Origin: Bacillota bacterium
GTDB taxonomy: Bacteria > Bacillota > Clostridia > Oscillospirales > Oscillospiraceae
Reading direction: 5' to 3'
Assembly: GCA_028719885.1 (NCBI GenBank)
Contig: JAQYLT010000077.1
Location: forward strand, 18,334 to 82,333
DNA length: 64,000 nt
Part shown: in pieces, positions 27,157-35,039 of the stretch
How the letters are laid out: each line of letters opens with the position of its first letter
Numbering within the stretch: position 1 is the stretch's first letter
Program-made: the position numbers and the translations under genes
Notes under the pieces: generated by a model
Told to the model about the DNA's origin: nothing
The model's database searches: none
The model's input: only the letters and a program-made list of their open reading frames with translations

Positions 27157-29370
27157 TTACTGCCAGCTGATGCCGGAGTTGGAGCCGGAGCCGGTGCTGG
27201 TGAGCTGGATGTACTGCATGCAGACCCAGCCGGTAGCGATGCGTCCCCAGGACACGCCGTTCACATTGGTGAGCTCATACACGGTCACGGTGGTGCCGGG
27301 AGCCAGACGGCCCACGATGGCGTTGTTGGTACCGGCGGCAGCCCGGACATTCAGCTGGGTGGAGCTGATGACCTTGCCGGTGTAGCCGGTGGAGGGAACG
27401 GTGGTGCCGGAGCTGTTCATGCGAACATAGCTCATGCAGACCCACATGTTATTGCCGATGCGGCCCCACTGCTGGGTGCCGGAGGTGACCACTTCATACA
27501 CGGTGACGGTGCTGCCGGGGGTCAGGGAGCCAACCTTGGTGTAGTTGGCACCGGCGCCGGAGCGGACGTTCAGGTTGGTGGAGCTGATGACGGTGCCGGT
27601 ACCGGTGGTAGCGGTAGAACCGCCGGAGCCGGTGGAGCCGGTGGAGCCGGTGTTGGTGTTCAGGTTGATATAGGCCAGGCACACCCACATGTTGGTGCCG
27701 ATGCGGCCCCACTCCATGCCGTTGACGGTGGTCTTTTCATAGATGTTCACCGCGGTGCCGGAGGTGATGGTGCCCACCCGGGGGTAGTTGGTGCCGGCGC
27801 CGGAGCGGACGTTCAGGTTGGTGTTGCTCTTCACGGTGCCGGTGGCAATGACCGTGCCGGTGGAGCCGGAGCCGCCGCTGCTGGTGCCGTTGAGGCTGAT
27901 GTAGTTCATGCAGACCCAGCCAGTATCGGTCTGGCCCCAGACGGTGTTGCCCACGGTAGTCTGGGCATAAATCTTCACCTGGTTACCCTTTTTCAGGGCA
28001 CCCACGATGGCGCTGCCGGTACCGGCGGCGGCACGGACATTCAGGCCGGTGGCGGTAACGGTGCCGGTCAGGTAGCTGCTGGAGCCGGTGCCGGAACCGG
28101 AACCGGTGCTGGAGCCGCCCTCACCCTCCCAGGTGATATTGTTGTTGGAGCCGGAGGAACCGGAGCCGGAGCTGGAGGAATCCAGCTTCACATAGTTCAG
28201 GCTGATCCAGCGGCCGTCGCCGATGCGGCCCCAGAAAGAGCCGTTCACATTGACGGTTTCATAGATGGTAACCCGCTGGCCGTTGTAAGCGGAGCCAACC
28301 ACGGGATAATTGGTGCCTGCGCCGCTGCGGACATTCACGCCGGTGTTGCAGACCACGGTGCCGTTGGTGGTGGAGGTGGTGGTGGAGCTGCCGGAGCCGC
28401 TGGGCAGGCTGGTACCGGTGTAGCTGGTGTTGGCCAGCTGGATCCAGCCGTCAGCATACCGGCCCCAGGTCGCGCCGTTCACCTGTGCGGTTTCCACGAT
28501 CACAACCTGGCTGCCGCCGGAGACGGTGCCGATCTGGCTGCTGGTGGAGGTGCCGGAGTAAACGGGAGCGTAGGTGGTGGAGATGTAAACAGGCACGCCA
28601 TACTGGGCGTACAGGGTGCGGCCCGCGGTGGCTGTGCTGAGGTACTTCACGGCAGTGCCGCCGGTGGGGGCGGTGAACCAACCGGCAAAGCTGTAGCCGG
28701 ACCGGGTGGGATTGGCAGCCAGAATGTTCACATTGGAGCCGGACACATAGGCCTGCACCTTATCCTCGCCGTTGCTGCCGGGAGTGCCGCCGTTGGGATC
28801 CAGAATCACATATGTATAGTCGGAGGGGGCGGACTTGCTGTAGACGCCTCTGAGGTACAGGTTTGCCTCCGCCAGGCGGCGGTTGATCAGATTGGTATCG
28901 GGGGTGGAGTTCACGTTGGCCCACAGGGAGATGGCAAACAGGAATTCGTTCACACCGGCGTTATTCACAACGGCGTTGAAGAACCGGCCGCCCTGGGTGG
29001 TCCAGTCGGTGCCGCAGTTGAAGCTGAAGCAGATGAGCGCGTCGTGCTGCGCCTGGTTCAGATTCACATTATAGGTGGCGGTGAACTGGTTGATCTTCTG
29101 ATTGATGGTGTTCAGGCGGCTCCGCAGTGCCAGGTCGGCATCATACTCGGAGATGGTCTGATTGGCATAGCCGGGGGTGCCATAGCCGATAGACCACTGG
29201 TTCACATCCCAGTAGGCCACAGCGCTGAAGCCCTCGAACTGCTTGATCAGGCTCACCACGTTCTCACTGTAGTTCAGATTGGACGCGGCCTGGGTGTGGA
29301 TGGCTCCCAGGGGGAGCAGGCTGATGACGAGCACCAAAGCCAAAATCATGCAAGTGAATTTCCTCTTCAT
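27157..29370 (-). CDS. Secreted GH24 lysozyme with six SH3 domains
   Basis: 737 residues. A signal peptide (to about residue 29) precedes a GH24 lysozyme domain at 33-180 with the catalytic set intact: Glu46 in KQFEGF, Asp55 in AYWD and Ser60 in WSIGYG, spaced as in phage T4 lysozyme (Glu11, Asp20, Thr26). A Gly-Trp-Phe beta repeat of the InlB/Listeria-Bacteroides type follows (YSFAGWFTAP, about 220-260). Six SH3b modules, separated by Gly/Ser/Thr linkers, carry motifs such as NVRSGAGTNYP and WGRIGxxxWV. Likely an exported cell-wall hydrolase of the cell itself or directed at competitors. No holin or phage gene is near, so a chromosomal autolysin or bacteriolysin is preferred. Confidence 0.9.
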   Translation of the reverse strand: MKRKFTCMILALVLVISLLPLGAIHTQAASNLNYSENVVSLIKQFEGFSAVAYWDVNQWSIGYGTPGYANQTISEYDADLALRSRLNTINQKINQFTATYNVNLNQAQHDALICFSFNCGTDWTTQGGRFFNAVVNNAGVNEFLFAISLWANVNSTPDTNLINRRLAEANLYLRGVYSKSAPSDYTYVILDPNGGTPGSNGEDKVQAYVSGSNVNILAANPTRSGYSFAGWFTAPTGGTAVKYLSTATAGRTLYAQYGVPVYISTTYAPVYSGTSTSSQIGTVSGGSQVVIVETAQVNGATWGRYADGWIQLANTSYTGTSLPSGSGSSTTTSTTNGTVVCNTGVNVRSGAGTNYPVVGSAYNGQRVTIYETVNVNGSFWGRIGDGRWISLNYVKLDSSSSGSGSSGSNNNITWEGEGGSSTGSGSGTGSSSYLTGTVTATGLNVRAAAGTGSAIVGALKKGNQVKIYAQTTVGNTVWGQTDTGWVCMNYISLNGTSSGGSGSTGTVIATGTVKSNTNLNVRSGAGTNYPRVGTITSGTAVNIYEKTTVNGMEWGRIGTNMWVCLAYINLNTNTGSTGSTGSGGSTATTGTGTVISSTNLNVRSGAGANYTKVGSLTPGSTVTVYEVVTSGTQQWGRIGNNMWVCMSYVRMNSSGTTVPSTGYTGKVISSTQLNVRAAAGTNNAIVGRLAPGTTVTVYELTNVNGVSWGRIATGWVCMQYIQLTSTGSGSNSGISWQ

Positions 29371-29405
29371 AACGACTTGCTCCTTTATGAGTTATTGATG
29401 GAGTT

Positions 29406-29434
29406 ATTATAGCAGGGTCAATGACAAAATGCAA
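29406..29434 (-). promoter_or_regulatory. Promoter of the GH24-SH3 lysozyme gene
   Basis: Minus strand TTGCAT (29429-29434), 17 bases, TATAAT (29406-29411), followed by AAAGGAG near the start. Confidence 0.75.
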
Positions 29435-29455
29435 CAGGTAAATTACATTTTGTTA
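29422..29455 (-). promoter_or_regulatory. Paired operator-like motifs at the lysozyme promoter
   Basis: TGACAAAATGCAA (29422-29434) over the -35 and inverted TTACATTTTGTTA (29443-29455). Centres 21 bases apart, two helical turns. It mirrors the arrangement at 27009-27053. Confidence 0.55.
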
Positions 29456-29482
29456 CTATTTATTTCTTAATTTTTTCTTGCA

Positions 29483-29511
29483 TTGACTTTGTCGCCGCCG
29501 GTTGGTATACT
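29483..29511 (+). promoter_or_regulatory. Candidate mnmA promoter, separated from mnmA by a repeat
   Basis: TTGACT (29483-29488), 17 bases, TATACT (29506-29511). The next plus-strand gene is mnmA at 30041; the repeat 29553-30003 lies between. It stands back to back with the lysozyme promoter. Confidence 0.65.
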
Positions 29512-29552
29512 CGAACAGGGTTCTTCCCTCCCCCAAAGCACGTCACATTTAT

Positions 29553-30003
29553 AAATTGAAAGTTGTAGAGATGTTTCGTAGGGAACGGATTTATCCGTTC
29601 CGAAAGGTTCGATGATTACCGCAGTTCGATGAATGGTACGTTGTTACGTCTTCTGAGCGCATGCCCCCCTTGTGTAAAGGGCAGTGTCATCAACTTAACG
29701 TTTTAAATCGTAGGGCTTATGGCTGTCCCCCGCCGCCGCGATAACGTACCGATCAGAAAAACATCCAACAATAAAGGGGAGGGTTCCCTTTTCACATTGG
29801 CACCCCCCAATTTAGGATTGTACTGCGCGGCGGGGGCAAGCCACCCGCCCTACGGTATCGTCCTAAGTTGATGACATTGGTGTAAAGGGGGGCTTGGCTG
29901 GTGCGTGTCGTTTCATGGTACCATTCAACGTACCGCCCCAAAATCGTTACCGGGCGGAACGGATAAATCCGTTCCCTACGAAACATCCCGACAAATTCCA
30001 ATT
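29553..30003. repeat. Composite MITE-like repeat, locus 5 (mnmA leader), interrupted
   Basis: Same subtype as locus 2. Left: AAATTGAAAGTTGTAGAG, TTTCGTAGG, palindrome 29582-29601, then GGTTCGATGATTACCGC and CCCCTTGTGTAAAGGG. Right: GTGTAAAGGGGGGCTTGG, TACCATTCAACGTACCGC, palindrome 29956-29975, CCCTACGAAACATC and CAAATTCCAATTG. A 198-bp element splits it at 29682-29879. Confidence 0.87.
29682..29879. mobile_element. 198-bp nonautonomous element with 10-bp target duplication
   Basis: Ends are CAGTGTCATCAACTTA (29682) and TAAGTTGATGACATTG (to 29879), a 16-bp terminal inverted repeat with one mismatch. Perfect direct repeats GTGTAAAGGG abut both ends (29672-29681 and 29880-29889). Removing the element and one repeat restores the host motif CCCCTTGTGTAAAGGGGGG. 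The interior holds an inverted pair of GTAGGGC-type arms (29709-29735, 29828-29855) and no gene. Confidence 0.82.
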
Positions 30004-30040
30004 GTCGAAACGGTAACCGACTTACACAGGAGGTTTTATC

Positions 30041-31105
30041 ATGAAAGCGTTAATCGGAATGAGCGGCGGCGTGGACAGCTCCGTGGCGGCACTGCTGATG
30101 CTGGAAGCAGGCTACGAATGCATCGGCGCCACCATGCGTCTCTACGGCGGCCAGGCCTCCCCGGGCAGCAAAACCTGCTGCTCCCTGGACGATGTGGAGG
30201 ACGCCCGGAGCGTGGCTCACCGGCTGGGCATCAAGCACTATGTGTTCAACTTCACCGAGGAATTCCAGCAGCAGGTAATGGACCAGTTTGTTGCCGTCTA
30301 CCAGACTGGCGGCACTCCAAACCCCTGCATTGAGTGCAACCGCTATCTGAAATTCGGCAAGCTCTTGCAGCGGGCTCGGGAGCTGAGCTGCGACGTTCTG
30401 GTATCCGGCCACTACGCCAAGGTGCAGCAAGACCCGGCCACAGGGCGCTATTTATTAATGAGAGCGGCGGACCGGGCCAAGGACCAGACCTATTTCCTCG
30501 CCTGCCTCAGCCAGCAGCAGCTGTCCCGGATTCGCTTCCCCCTGGGTGATCTCACCAAGGCCCAGGTACGGGAGCTGGCGGAAAAGCACGGCTTTCTCAA
30601 CGCCCGCAAGCACGACAGTCAGGACATCTGCTTTGTGCCCGGCGGGGATTACACCGCTTTTCTCACCGCCTACACCGGCAAGGAGCTGGAGCCCGGGGAT
30701 TTTCTGAATACCCAGGGGCAGGTGGTGGGCCGCCACCGGGGAGCGGTGTGCTACACCATCGGCCAGCGAAAGGGACTGGGTTTGGCCATGGGCGAGCCGG
30801 TTTACGTCTGCGCCAAGGATATGGCGGCCAAAACCGTCACCGTGGGGCCCAATCAGGCGCTGTTCTCCCGGGAGCTGTGGGCAAAGGACTGGGTGTTCTT
30901 CCCCTTTGAGCAATTGACGGAGCCCCTGGCGGTCACCGCGAAAATCCGCCACAGCCAATTCGACCGGAAGGCCACAGTCTACCCGGAGGCGGACGGACTG
31001 GCCCGGGTGGTGTTCGACGAGCCCCAGCGGGCCATCTCCCCCGGTCAGGCCGTGGTGCTCTACCAGGGGGAAATGGTCATTGGCGGCGGAACCATCGTAA
31101 AATGA
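30041..31105 (+). CDS. mnmA: tRNA 2-thiouridylase MnmA
   Basis: 354 residues. The PP-loop SGGVDSS at residues 8-14 binds ATP; Cys96 (NPCIEC) and Cys197 (QDICF) match the two catalytic cysteines of E. coli MnmA. The C-terminal beta-barrel (KIRHSQF, VVFDEPQRAISPGQAVVLY) is complete. It puts sulfur on U34 of Lys, Glu and Gln tRNAs. AGGAGG lies at 30026. A usual cysteine desulfurase partner gene is not adjacent. Confidence 0.96.
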   Translation: MKALIGMSGGVDSSVAALLMLEAGYECIGATMRLYGGQASPGSKTCCSLDDVEDARSVAHRLGIKHYVFNFTEEFQQQVMDQFVAVYQTGGTPNPCIECNRYLKFGKLLQRARELSCDVLVSGHYAKVQQDPATGRYLLMRAADRAKDQTYFLACLSQQQLSRIRFPLGDLTKAQVRELAEKHGFLNARKHDSQDICFVPGGDYTAFLTAYTGKELEPGDFLNTQGQVVGRHRGAVCYTIGQRKGLGLAMGEPVYVCAKDMAAKTVTVGPNQALFSRELWAKDWVFFPFEQLTEPLAVTAKIRHSQFDRKATVYPEADGLARVVFDEPQRAISPGQAVVLYQGEMVIGGGTIVK

Positions 31106-31171
31106 CTGTTCCCTGTTGATATATGTATCCCACACCGATTTTGTTCACAAGAGAAAAAGGAGTGCTTTGCC

Positions 31172-31361
31172 ATGACCGAACAGGAAAAAATGCTTGCAGG
31201 AAAAATCTACGACCCCTCGGATGGGGCGCTGCGTCATCGGCGCGGGCAGCGTGGTCACCCGGGATATCCCTGCAGGCTCCCTGGCCGCCGGTGTCCCCTG
31301 CCGGGTGATTCGGGAAATCACCGAAGCGGACGCCCTGGAGCATCATCAGGAATTATTCTGA
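31172..31361 (+). pseudogene. Maltose/galactoside O-acetyltransferase remnant with internal deletion
   Basis: AAAAAGGAG leads into ATG at 31172, which opens with [17 protein letters not shown], the N-terminal signature of the maltose acetyltransferase family. From about 31233 the sequence continues, in another frame, with [15 protein letters not shown] and [10 protein letters not shown], the C-terminal end of the left-handed hexapeptide-repeat domain, ending at TGA 31359-31361. Only about 60 codons of the roughly 190 remain: the middle, including the acetyl-CoA site and catalytic His, is gone and the junction shifts frame. The end of the frame overlaps the terminator region of the opposite gene. 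Confidence 0.85.
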
Positions 31362-31368
31362 CATACAA

Positions 31369-31402
31369 AAATCGCCCCTGCTCCTGTGAGCAAGGGCGAT
31401 TT
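31369..31402. terminator. Bidirectional terminator between the remnant and the YfhO gene
   Basis: AAATCGCCC (31369-31377) and TGCTC pair with GAGCA and GGGCGATTT (31394-31402), loop CTGT; A and T tracts end both arms. Confidence 0.88.
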
Positions 31403-31407
31403 GTTGA

Positions 31408-34335
31408 TTATTCCGCTTCCGGAGGTTCCTCCGGCATCTCAGTGGCTGTTTCGTCACCGGGCTGTTCCCCTGCCGCCTCCTGGCTGGGGCGGGTGAGCTC
31501 CTCCAAAACGGCGGGCTCCTCTTCCTCGGCGGGCAGGGCCTGGTCCGGAATCAGCGGCGGCATTTCGTTTTCAGACTCCAAAGCAGGCTCCATCCGTTCG
31601 GCGGCAGCGCGTTCCGGCTCCTGGGGCTGCGGATGGATCCGCTTGGGCCGATAGCAGATGAGCACCAGCAGCGCGAAGATTCCGGCGCAGACTGCGGTGA
31701 TGATACACGACAGCCGGAAGGCCTCATTGCGGTAGATAAACCGCAGGGTATGGGCCCCCTGGGACAGCTGCAGGCCGATCATGCAGTCGCCAACGAGGAC
31801 GATCTCCTGCTCCTGGCCATCCACCTCGGCAATCCAGTTGCCGTTCTGGGGAATGGAGGTATACAGCAGCCCATCCCGGGTGCAGTTGATGGTGCCCTCC
31901 ACCAGGGTGTTGGAAAAGCTGGTCAGCTTCATGGTGGAGCTGTTGAGGATTTCATAGCCCAGGCGGAACAGGGCATCATCCAGAATAGCCACATTCACCG
32001 TGGCGGAGCCGCCCTCCCCATCCCTGCACTGGACGCGGATGTCAATCAAATCCCCGGCGTGGACATCGCTGATGGCCAGCATCTGAGGCAGGCTGATGGT
32101 CTCCCGGTACAACTCACTGCCGTTGACGCTGACATAAAAATCGTTCCGCTTGGGCAGATCCAGCTGGACGCAGGCGAAGCCATCCCGGTCCGCCACAAAG
32201 GAGTAGATCACATTGGAGCCGGCGGTGGGATTGCTGTACCGGCAGAAGCCGCTGCTGCTGATGTCCGTCACCTCGGTGCCGTTGCCATAAATGTCCCGGT
32301 ATTCCGGCGCGATCACGCTCCACACATCCCCCACCAATCCGGTAGCCGCCCGGAACAGCTCATTCTGGAATCCGAAGGAGCCGTCGCCATCCAGGAAATT
32401 CACCTGGGAAAGCTGGCTCTCCGTCATAAAGCCCAGGGGCAGATAGGCGGTGTTGCGGTAGAGGTAGACATTTCCGTAGTGGTGAACCTCCTCAAAGCAG
32501 CTGCTGTTCCGGTCCCGGCCATCCCGCTCAAGCATATATTTGAGGTTCAAAAACAGATTGGCCACCGGGGAGCTTTCCTCAAAGCAATAGCGGTTGTAGG
32601 TGTTTTTCGCGCCGTAGCCCAGGGCGCGCATGAATTCCGTGATGTGCACATTGGCAGAGCTGGTAAAGGTGGAAATGCCGGAATAGCCGTTTAACGCGCC
32701 GTCATTCAGGGTCTGGGAGTGGGTGGTCTCCGCCCGGAAGAACAGGTTGTCCTTTTCCCGCTCATACATATACCGAATCATGGAGGCAGCCTGCTCGGTG
32801 CCCTTGGGATAATCCGACACATTGGTGCTGGGGAAATAGAAGCCGAAGGCCGTCAAGGTGGCGGCCAGCTCCACGCTCATCACCGCCCAGATCACCCGGC
32901 GGCAGTTCAGCCTGCGATGGCGGACCCGCCTGCGAAGCCGCAGAACCTCCTCCGGGGTTTGCTCCCGCAGCCTGGGCCGCCAGCTGTCCACCAGGAAAAT
33001 CACCAGATACAGCAGGAAGAAGGATACATTATATATCATATAGATGGGCAGCTCCACGCTTTTCCCAAAAAGCCGCACCGTGGAGGTTTCCAGCGCATCC
33101 TTACAGCAGCACAGCACCGCCGCCGTCAGCAGTGCCGAGGCCACCACCGGCAGCCAGTCGAATTTCCGCCGCAATGTCCAGGCCCGGTAAGCCATATACA
33201 GCAGCACAAAGCTGTACAGGAAGCTGAACCGGTAGGGAATCATGTTGGTGAAATGGAAGCCGTGCCAGATATAGTCCAGCTGACGAATGACAAAGCTGGC
33301 ATTGAAGAACAGCAGCAAAAAGCCGCAGCAGAGCTTCTCTCTGACCTTCACATCACCGGCCATGAAGAACAGGAAGCCCAGGAAGATGGTGCCGATGCCG
33401 CAGTACAGGTTGGGCAGGCCCTCTTTAAAGGTGGGCTCAATGCCGCCGCCCATATTCCCCGCCACCTGGCGCATACCCTCCAGCAGGCCCAAAAAGTCAT
33501 GCCGGGAGACGATGTTCAGCCGGAAAGAGGTGGGGAACTTGTTCACGCTGGACTGGGTGGTTTGCAGGGCGGCCAGAGAGGTGAGCGACAGCATGGTGGT
33601 CATGCCGATGGCCAGCAGGGAGAACACCCCGATCCGCAGCAGGTCGGCAAAGAACCGCTTCCAGCCCCGGGGGCAGCAGATCTCATAGCAGAAGAAGCTG
33701 AGGAACACGAAGAAGCAGGTGAACAAGCCGATATAATAGTTGGACAGGACGGAGAGGGTCAGGCTGATGGTGTACAGGATGAATTTCTTGTCCCGCAGCA
33801 GGCTCACCATTCCCAGGGCAACCAGGGGCAGCAGAGCAAAGGTATCCAGCCACATGATGTTCCACTGGTAGCCCAGGGCCCAGGCGCAAAGACCATAGAA
33901 GCCGCCGAAGAGGGCAATGGAAAAATCCTCCCGGCCAAAGAGCTTCCGGAGAAAAATGCTGAAAAACAGCCCCGCCAGCCCCAGCTTGATGGGCATCAGC
34001 AGGGAGAAGAAATTCAGCATCTGGCTCTCGGGCACCAGGACGCTCAAAAGGTTCAGCGGACTTCCCAGATAGTAGGCAATGAGGCCCAGATAATCCACGC
34101 CCATGCCCACGTCCCAGTTGTAGAGCAGGCTCTCTCCGCTGAGCAGGCTCCGGCGGAAGGCAAGGAAAAAGGGATAGTACTGGTGGTAATTGTCCGAATA
34201 CAGCATGGCCCTTTCGCCGAAAGGATGGTAGCCGTTGACCAGCATCACCATGAGCATTCCAAAGCAGGGAATCATAAACGCCAGGGCGTTATTCCTCCAG
34301 CCCCATTTCCAGCCGGCCTTTTCCGATAATTTCAT
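31408..34335 (-). CDS. YfhO-family multi-spanning membrane protein
   Basis: 975 residues from ATG 34335, which follows AGGAGG at 8 bases; the frame to 34542 is only the open leader. About a dozen membrane segments fill residues 15-480, with the early motif YSDNYHQYYPF characteristic of the YfhO family (GT-C-like fold). A large extracellular part follows at about 510-900 and one last membrane helix (IITAVCAGIFALLVLIC) precedes an acidic, Pro/Glu-rich cytoplasmic tail of about 80 residues. Relatives such as Listeria and Bacillus YfhO glycosylate lipoteichoic acid or related envelope polymers. The long Glu/Pro tail is unusual. Monocistronic. Confidence 0.9.
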   Translation of the reverse strand: MKLSEKAGWKWGWRNNALAFMIPCFGMLMVMLVNGYHPFGERAMLYSDNYHQYYPFFLAFRRSLLSGESLLYNWDVGMGVDYLGLIAYYLGSPLNLLSVLVPESQMLNFFSLLMPIKLGLAGLFFSIFLRKLFGREDFSIALFGGFYGLCAWALGYQWNIMWLDTFALLPLVALGMVSLLRDKKFILYTISLTLSVLSNYYIGLFTCFFVFLSFFCYEICCPRGWKRFFADLLRIGVFSLLAIGMTTMLSLTSLAALQTTQSSVNKFPTSFRLNIVSRHDFLGLLEGMRQVAGNMGGGIEPTFKEGLPNLYCGIGTIFLGFLFFMAGDVKVREKLCCGFLLLFFNASFVIRQLDYIWHGFHFTNMIPYRFSFLYSFVLLYMAYRAWTLRRKFDWLPVVASALLTAAVLCCCKDALETSTVRLFGKSVELPIYMIYNVSFFLLYLVIFLVDSWRPRLREQTPEEVLRLRRRVRHRRLNCRRVIWAVMSVELAATLTAFGFYFPSTNVSDYPKGTEQAASMIRYMYEREKDNLFFRAETTHSQTLNDGALNGYSGISTFTSSANVHITEFMRALGYGAKNTYNRYCFEESSPVANLFLNLKYMLERDGRDRNSSCFEEVHHYGNVYLYRNTAYLPLGFMTESQLSQVNFLDGDGSFGFQNELFRAATGLVGDVWSVIAPEYRDIYGNGTEVTDISSSGFCRYSNPTAGSNVIYSFVADRDGFACVQLDLPKRNDFYVSVNGSELYRETISLPQMLAISDVHAGDLIDIRVQCRDGEGGSATVNVAILDDALFRLGYEILNSSTMKLTSFSNTLVEGTINCTRDGLLYTSIPQNGNWIAEVDGQEQEIVLVGDCMIGLQLSQGAHTLRFIYRNEAFRLSCIITAVCAGIFALLVLICYRPKRIHPQPQEPERAAAERMEPALESENEMPPLIPDQALPAEEEEPAVLEELTRPSQEAAGEQPGDETATEMPEEPPEAE

Positions 34336-34375
34336 TGCGGCATCCTCCTGAATCGTGGGAAATTCTTTTCCAATT

Positions 34376-34404
34376 ATTCTACCATGATTTTCCCCCGGGG
34401 TAAA
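34376..34404 (-). promoter_or_regulatory. Promoter of the YfhO gene
   Basis: Minus strand TTTACC (34399-34404), 17 bases, TAGAAT (34376-34381), 40 bases before the start. Confidence 0.6.
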
Positions 34405-34534
34405 GGGCTTTTCTGTCCAAAGGGATAAAGAATTCTTTAAGAAATTCCCGGAGCACAAAAATACCGGCGGCAAAATGCGGTTTCGGCAACCGGCTTTCCG
34501 CGGCATAATTGTCCTTTTGTTAACGAACGATTCG

Positions 34535-34840
34535 TAGACCAATGCATTTATGCATTCCGCCTGGGTAATGGTTTTGCGCCGGTGCGTTGAATGAGAAAAT
34601 GTTGATTCTTTTCGTAGGGAACGGATTTATCCGTTCCACTCCCCTATTGTTGCAAAATCGGTTGGATAAATGGTAAAACGCCGATAATATGTTCCCCCAA
34701 ATGCCACGCAACGAACTGCGGTGATCATCGAACCTTTCGGAACGGATGAATCCGTTCCCTACGCAAAACACAACATTTCTCGATTCAATGAACCACGGTG
34801 ATTTACGAGCAGGGCGGAACGGATAAATCCGTTCCCTACG
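34535..34840. repeat. Composite repeat, locus 6 (YfhO-U32 gap), four palindromes
   Basis: Palindromes at 34539-34558 (arms AATGCAT, outer GG lost), 34618-34637, 34739-34758 and 34816-34835. The two on the left read GTAG outward, the two on the right are followed by CCCTACGC, giving nested inverted pairs. It includes AACGAACTGCGGTGATCATCG, the reverse of a stretch in loci 2 and 5, trimmed here. Confidence 0.82.
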
Positions 34841-34853
34841 CACACGACTGGCT

Positions 34854-34890
34854 GATATCTGATATCTCGTATCTTATATCTTATATCTTA
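34854..34890. repeat. Short AT-rich tandem repeat
   Basis: Units of about 9 bases (GATATCTGATATCTCGTATC and onward TTATATC) repeat imperfectly beside repeat locus 6. The unit is too short and irregular for a CRISPR array. Confidence 0.6.
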
Positions 34891-34978
34891 ATTAACTTAA
34901 CGCTCCTTGTGCCGCTGAATGCTGATAACCTAAAATGTGGTGAATTCATTAATTTTTCATGAAACGCTGTTCTAAGGG

Positions 34979-35007
34979 TGGAAAAGCGGTTCTATCTGTG
35001 CTATAAT
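34979..35007 (+). promoter_or_regulatory. Promoter of the U32-maf-mreCD-mrdA operon
   Basis: Perfect TATAAT (35002-35007), 33 bases before the start; the hexamer 17 bases upstream (TGGAAA) is weak. Preceding DNA is repeat, so this is the first usable promoter. Confidence 0.55.
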
Positions 35008-35039
35008 GTGCTCAAGTATACCATACGGAGAGAAATCAT

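Noticed and set aside
27157..29370. Prophage endolysin interpretation of the GH24-SH3 genes
   Set aside because: There is no holin, terminase, integrase or structural phage gene; both proteins have signal peptides and own promoters, and a signal-bearing chromosomal enzyme fits better.
29792..30001. Short Arg/Pro-rich frames such as RRERIYPFR or ERINPFPTKHP in several gaps
   Set aside because: They are translations of the palindromic repeats, with no ribosome site and in both strands; they are an annotation hazard, not genes.
31172..31654. 160-codon frame starting at the acetyltransferase remnant
   Set aside because: After about 20 codons it leaves the original frame and then runs antisense into the YfhO gene; the C-terminal match lies in another frame, so this is a pseudogene.
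34854..34890. CRISPR-like tandem repeat
   Set aside because: Units are about 9 bases with no spacers, and no cas gene is present.
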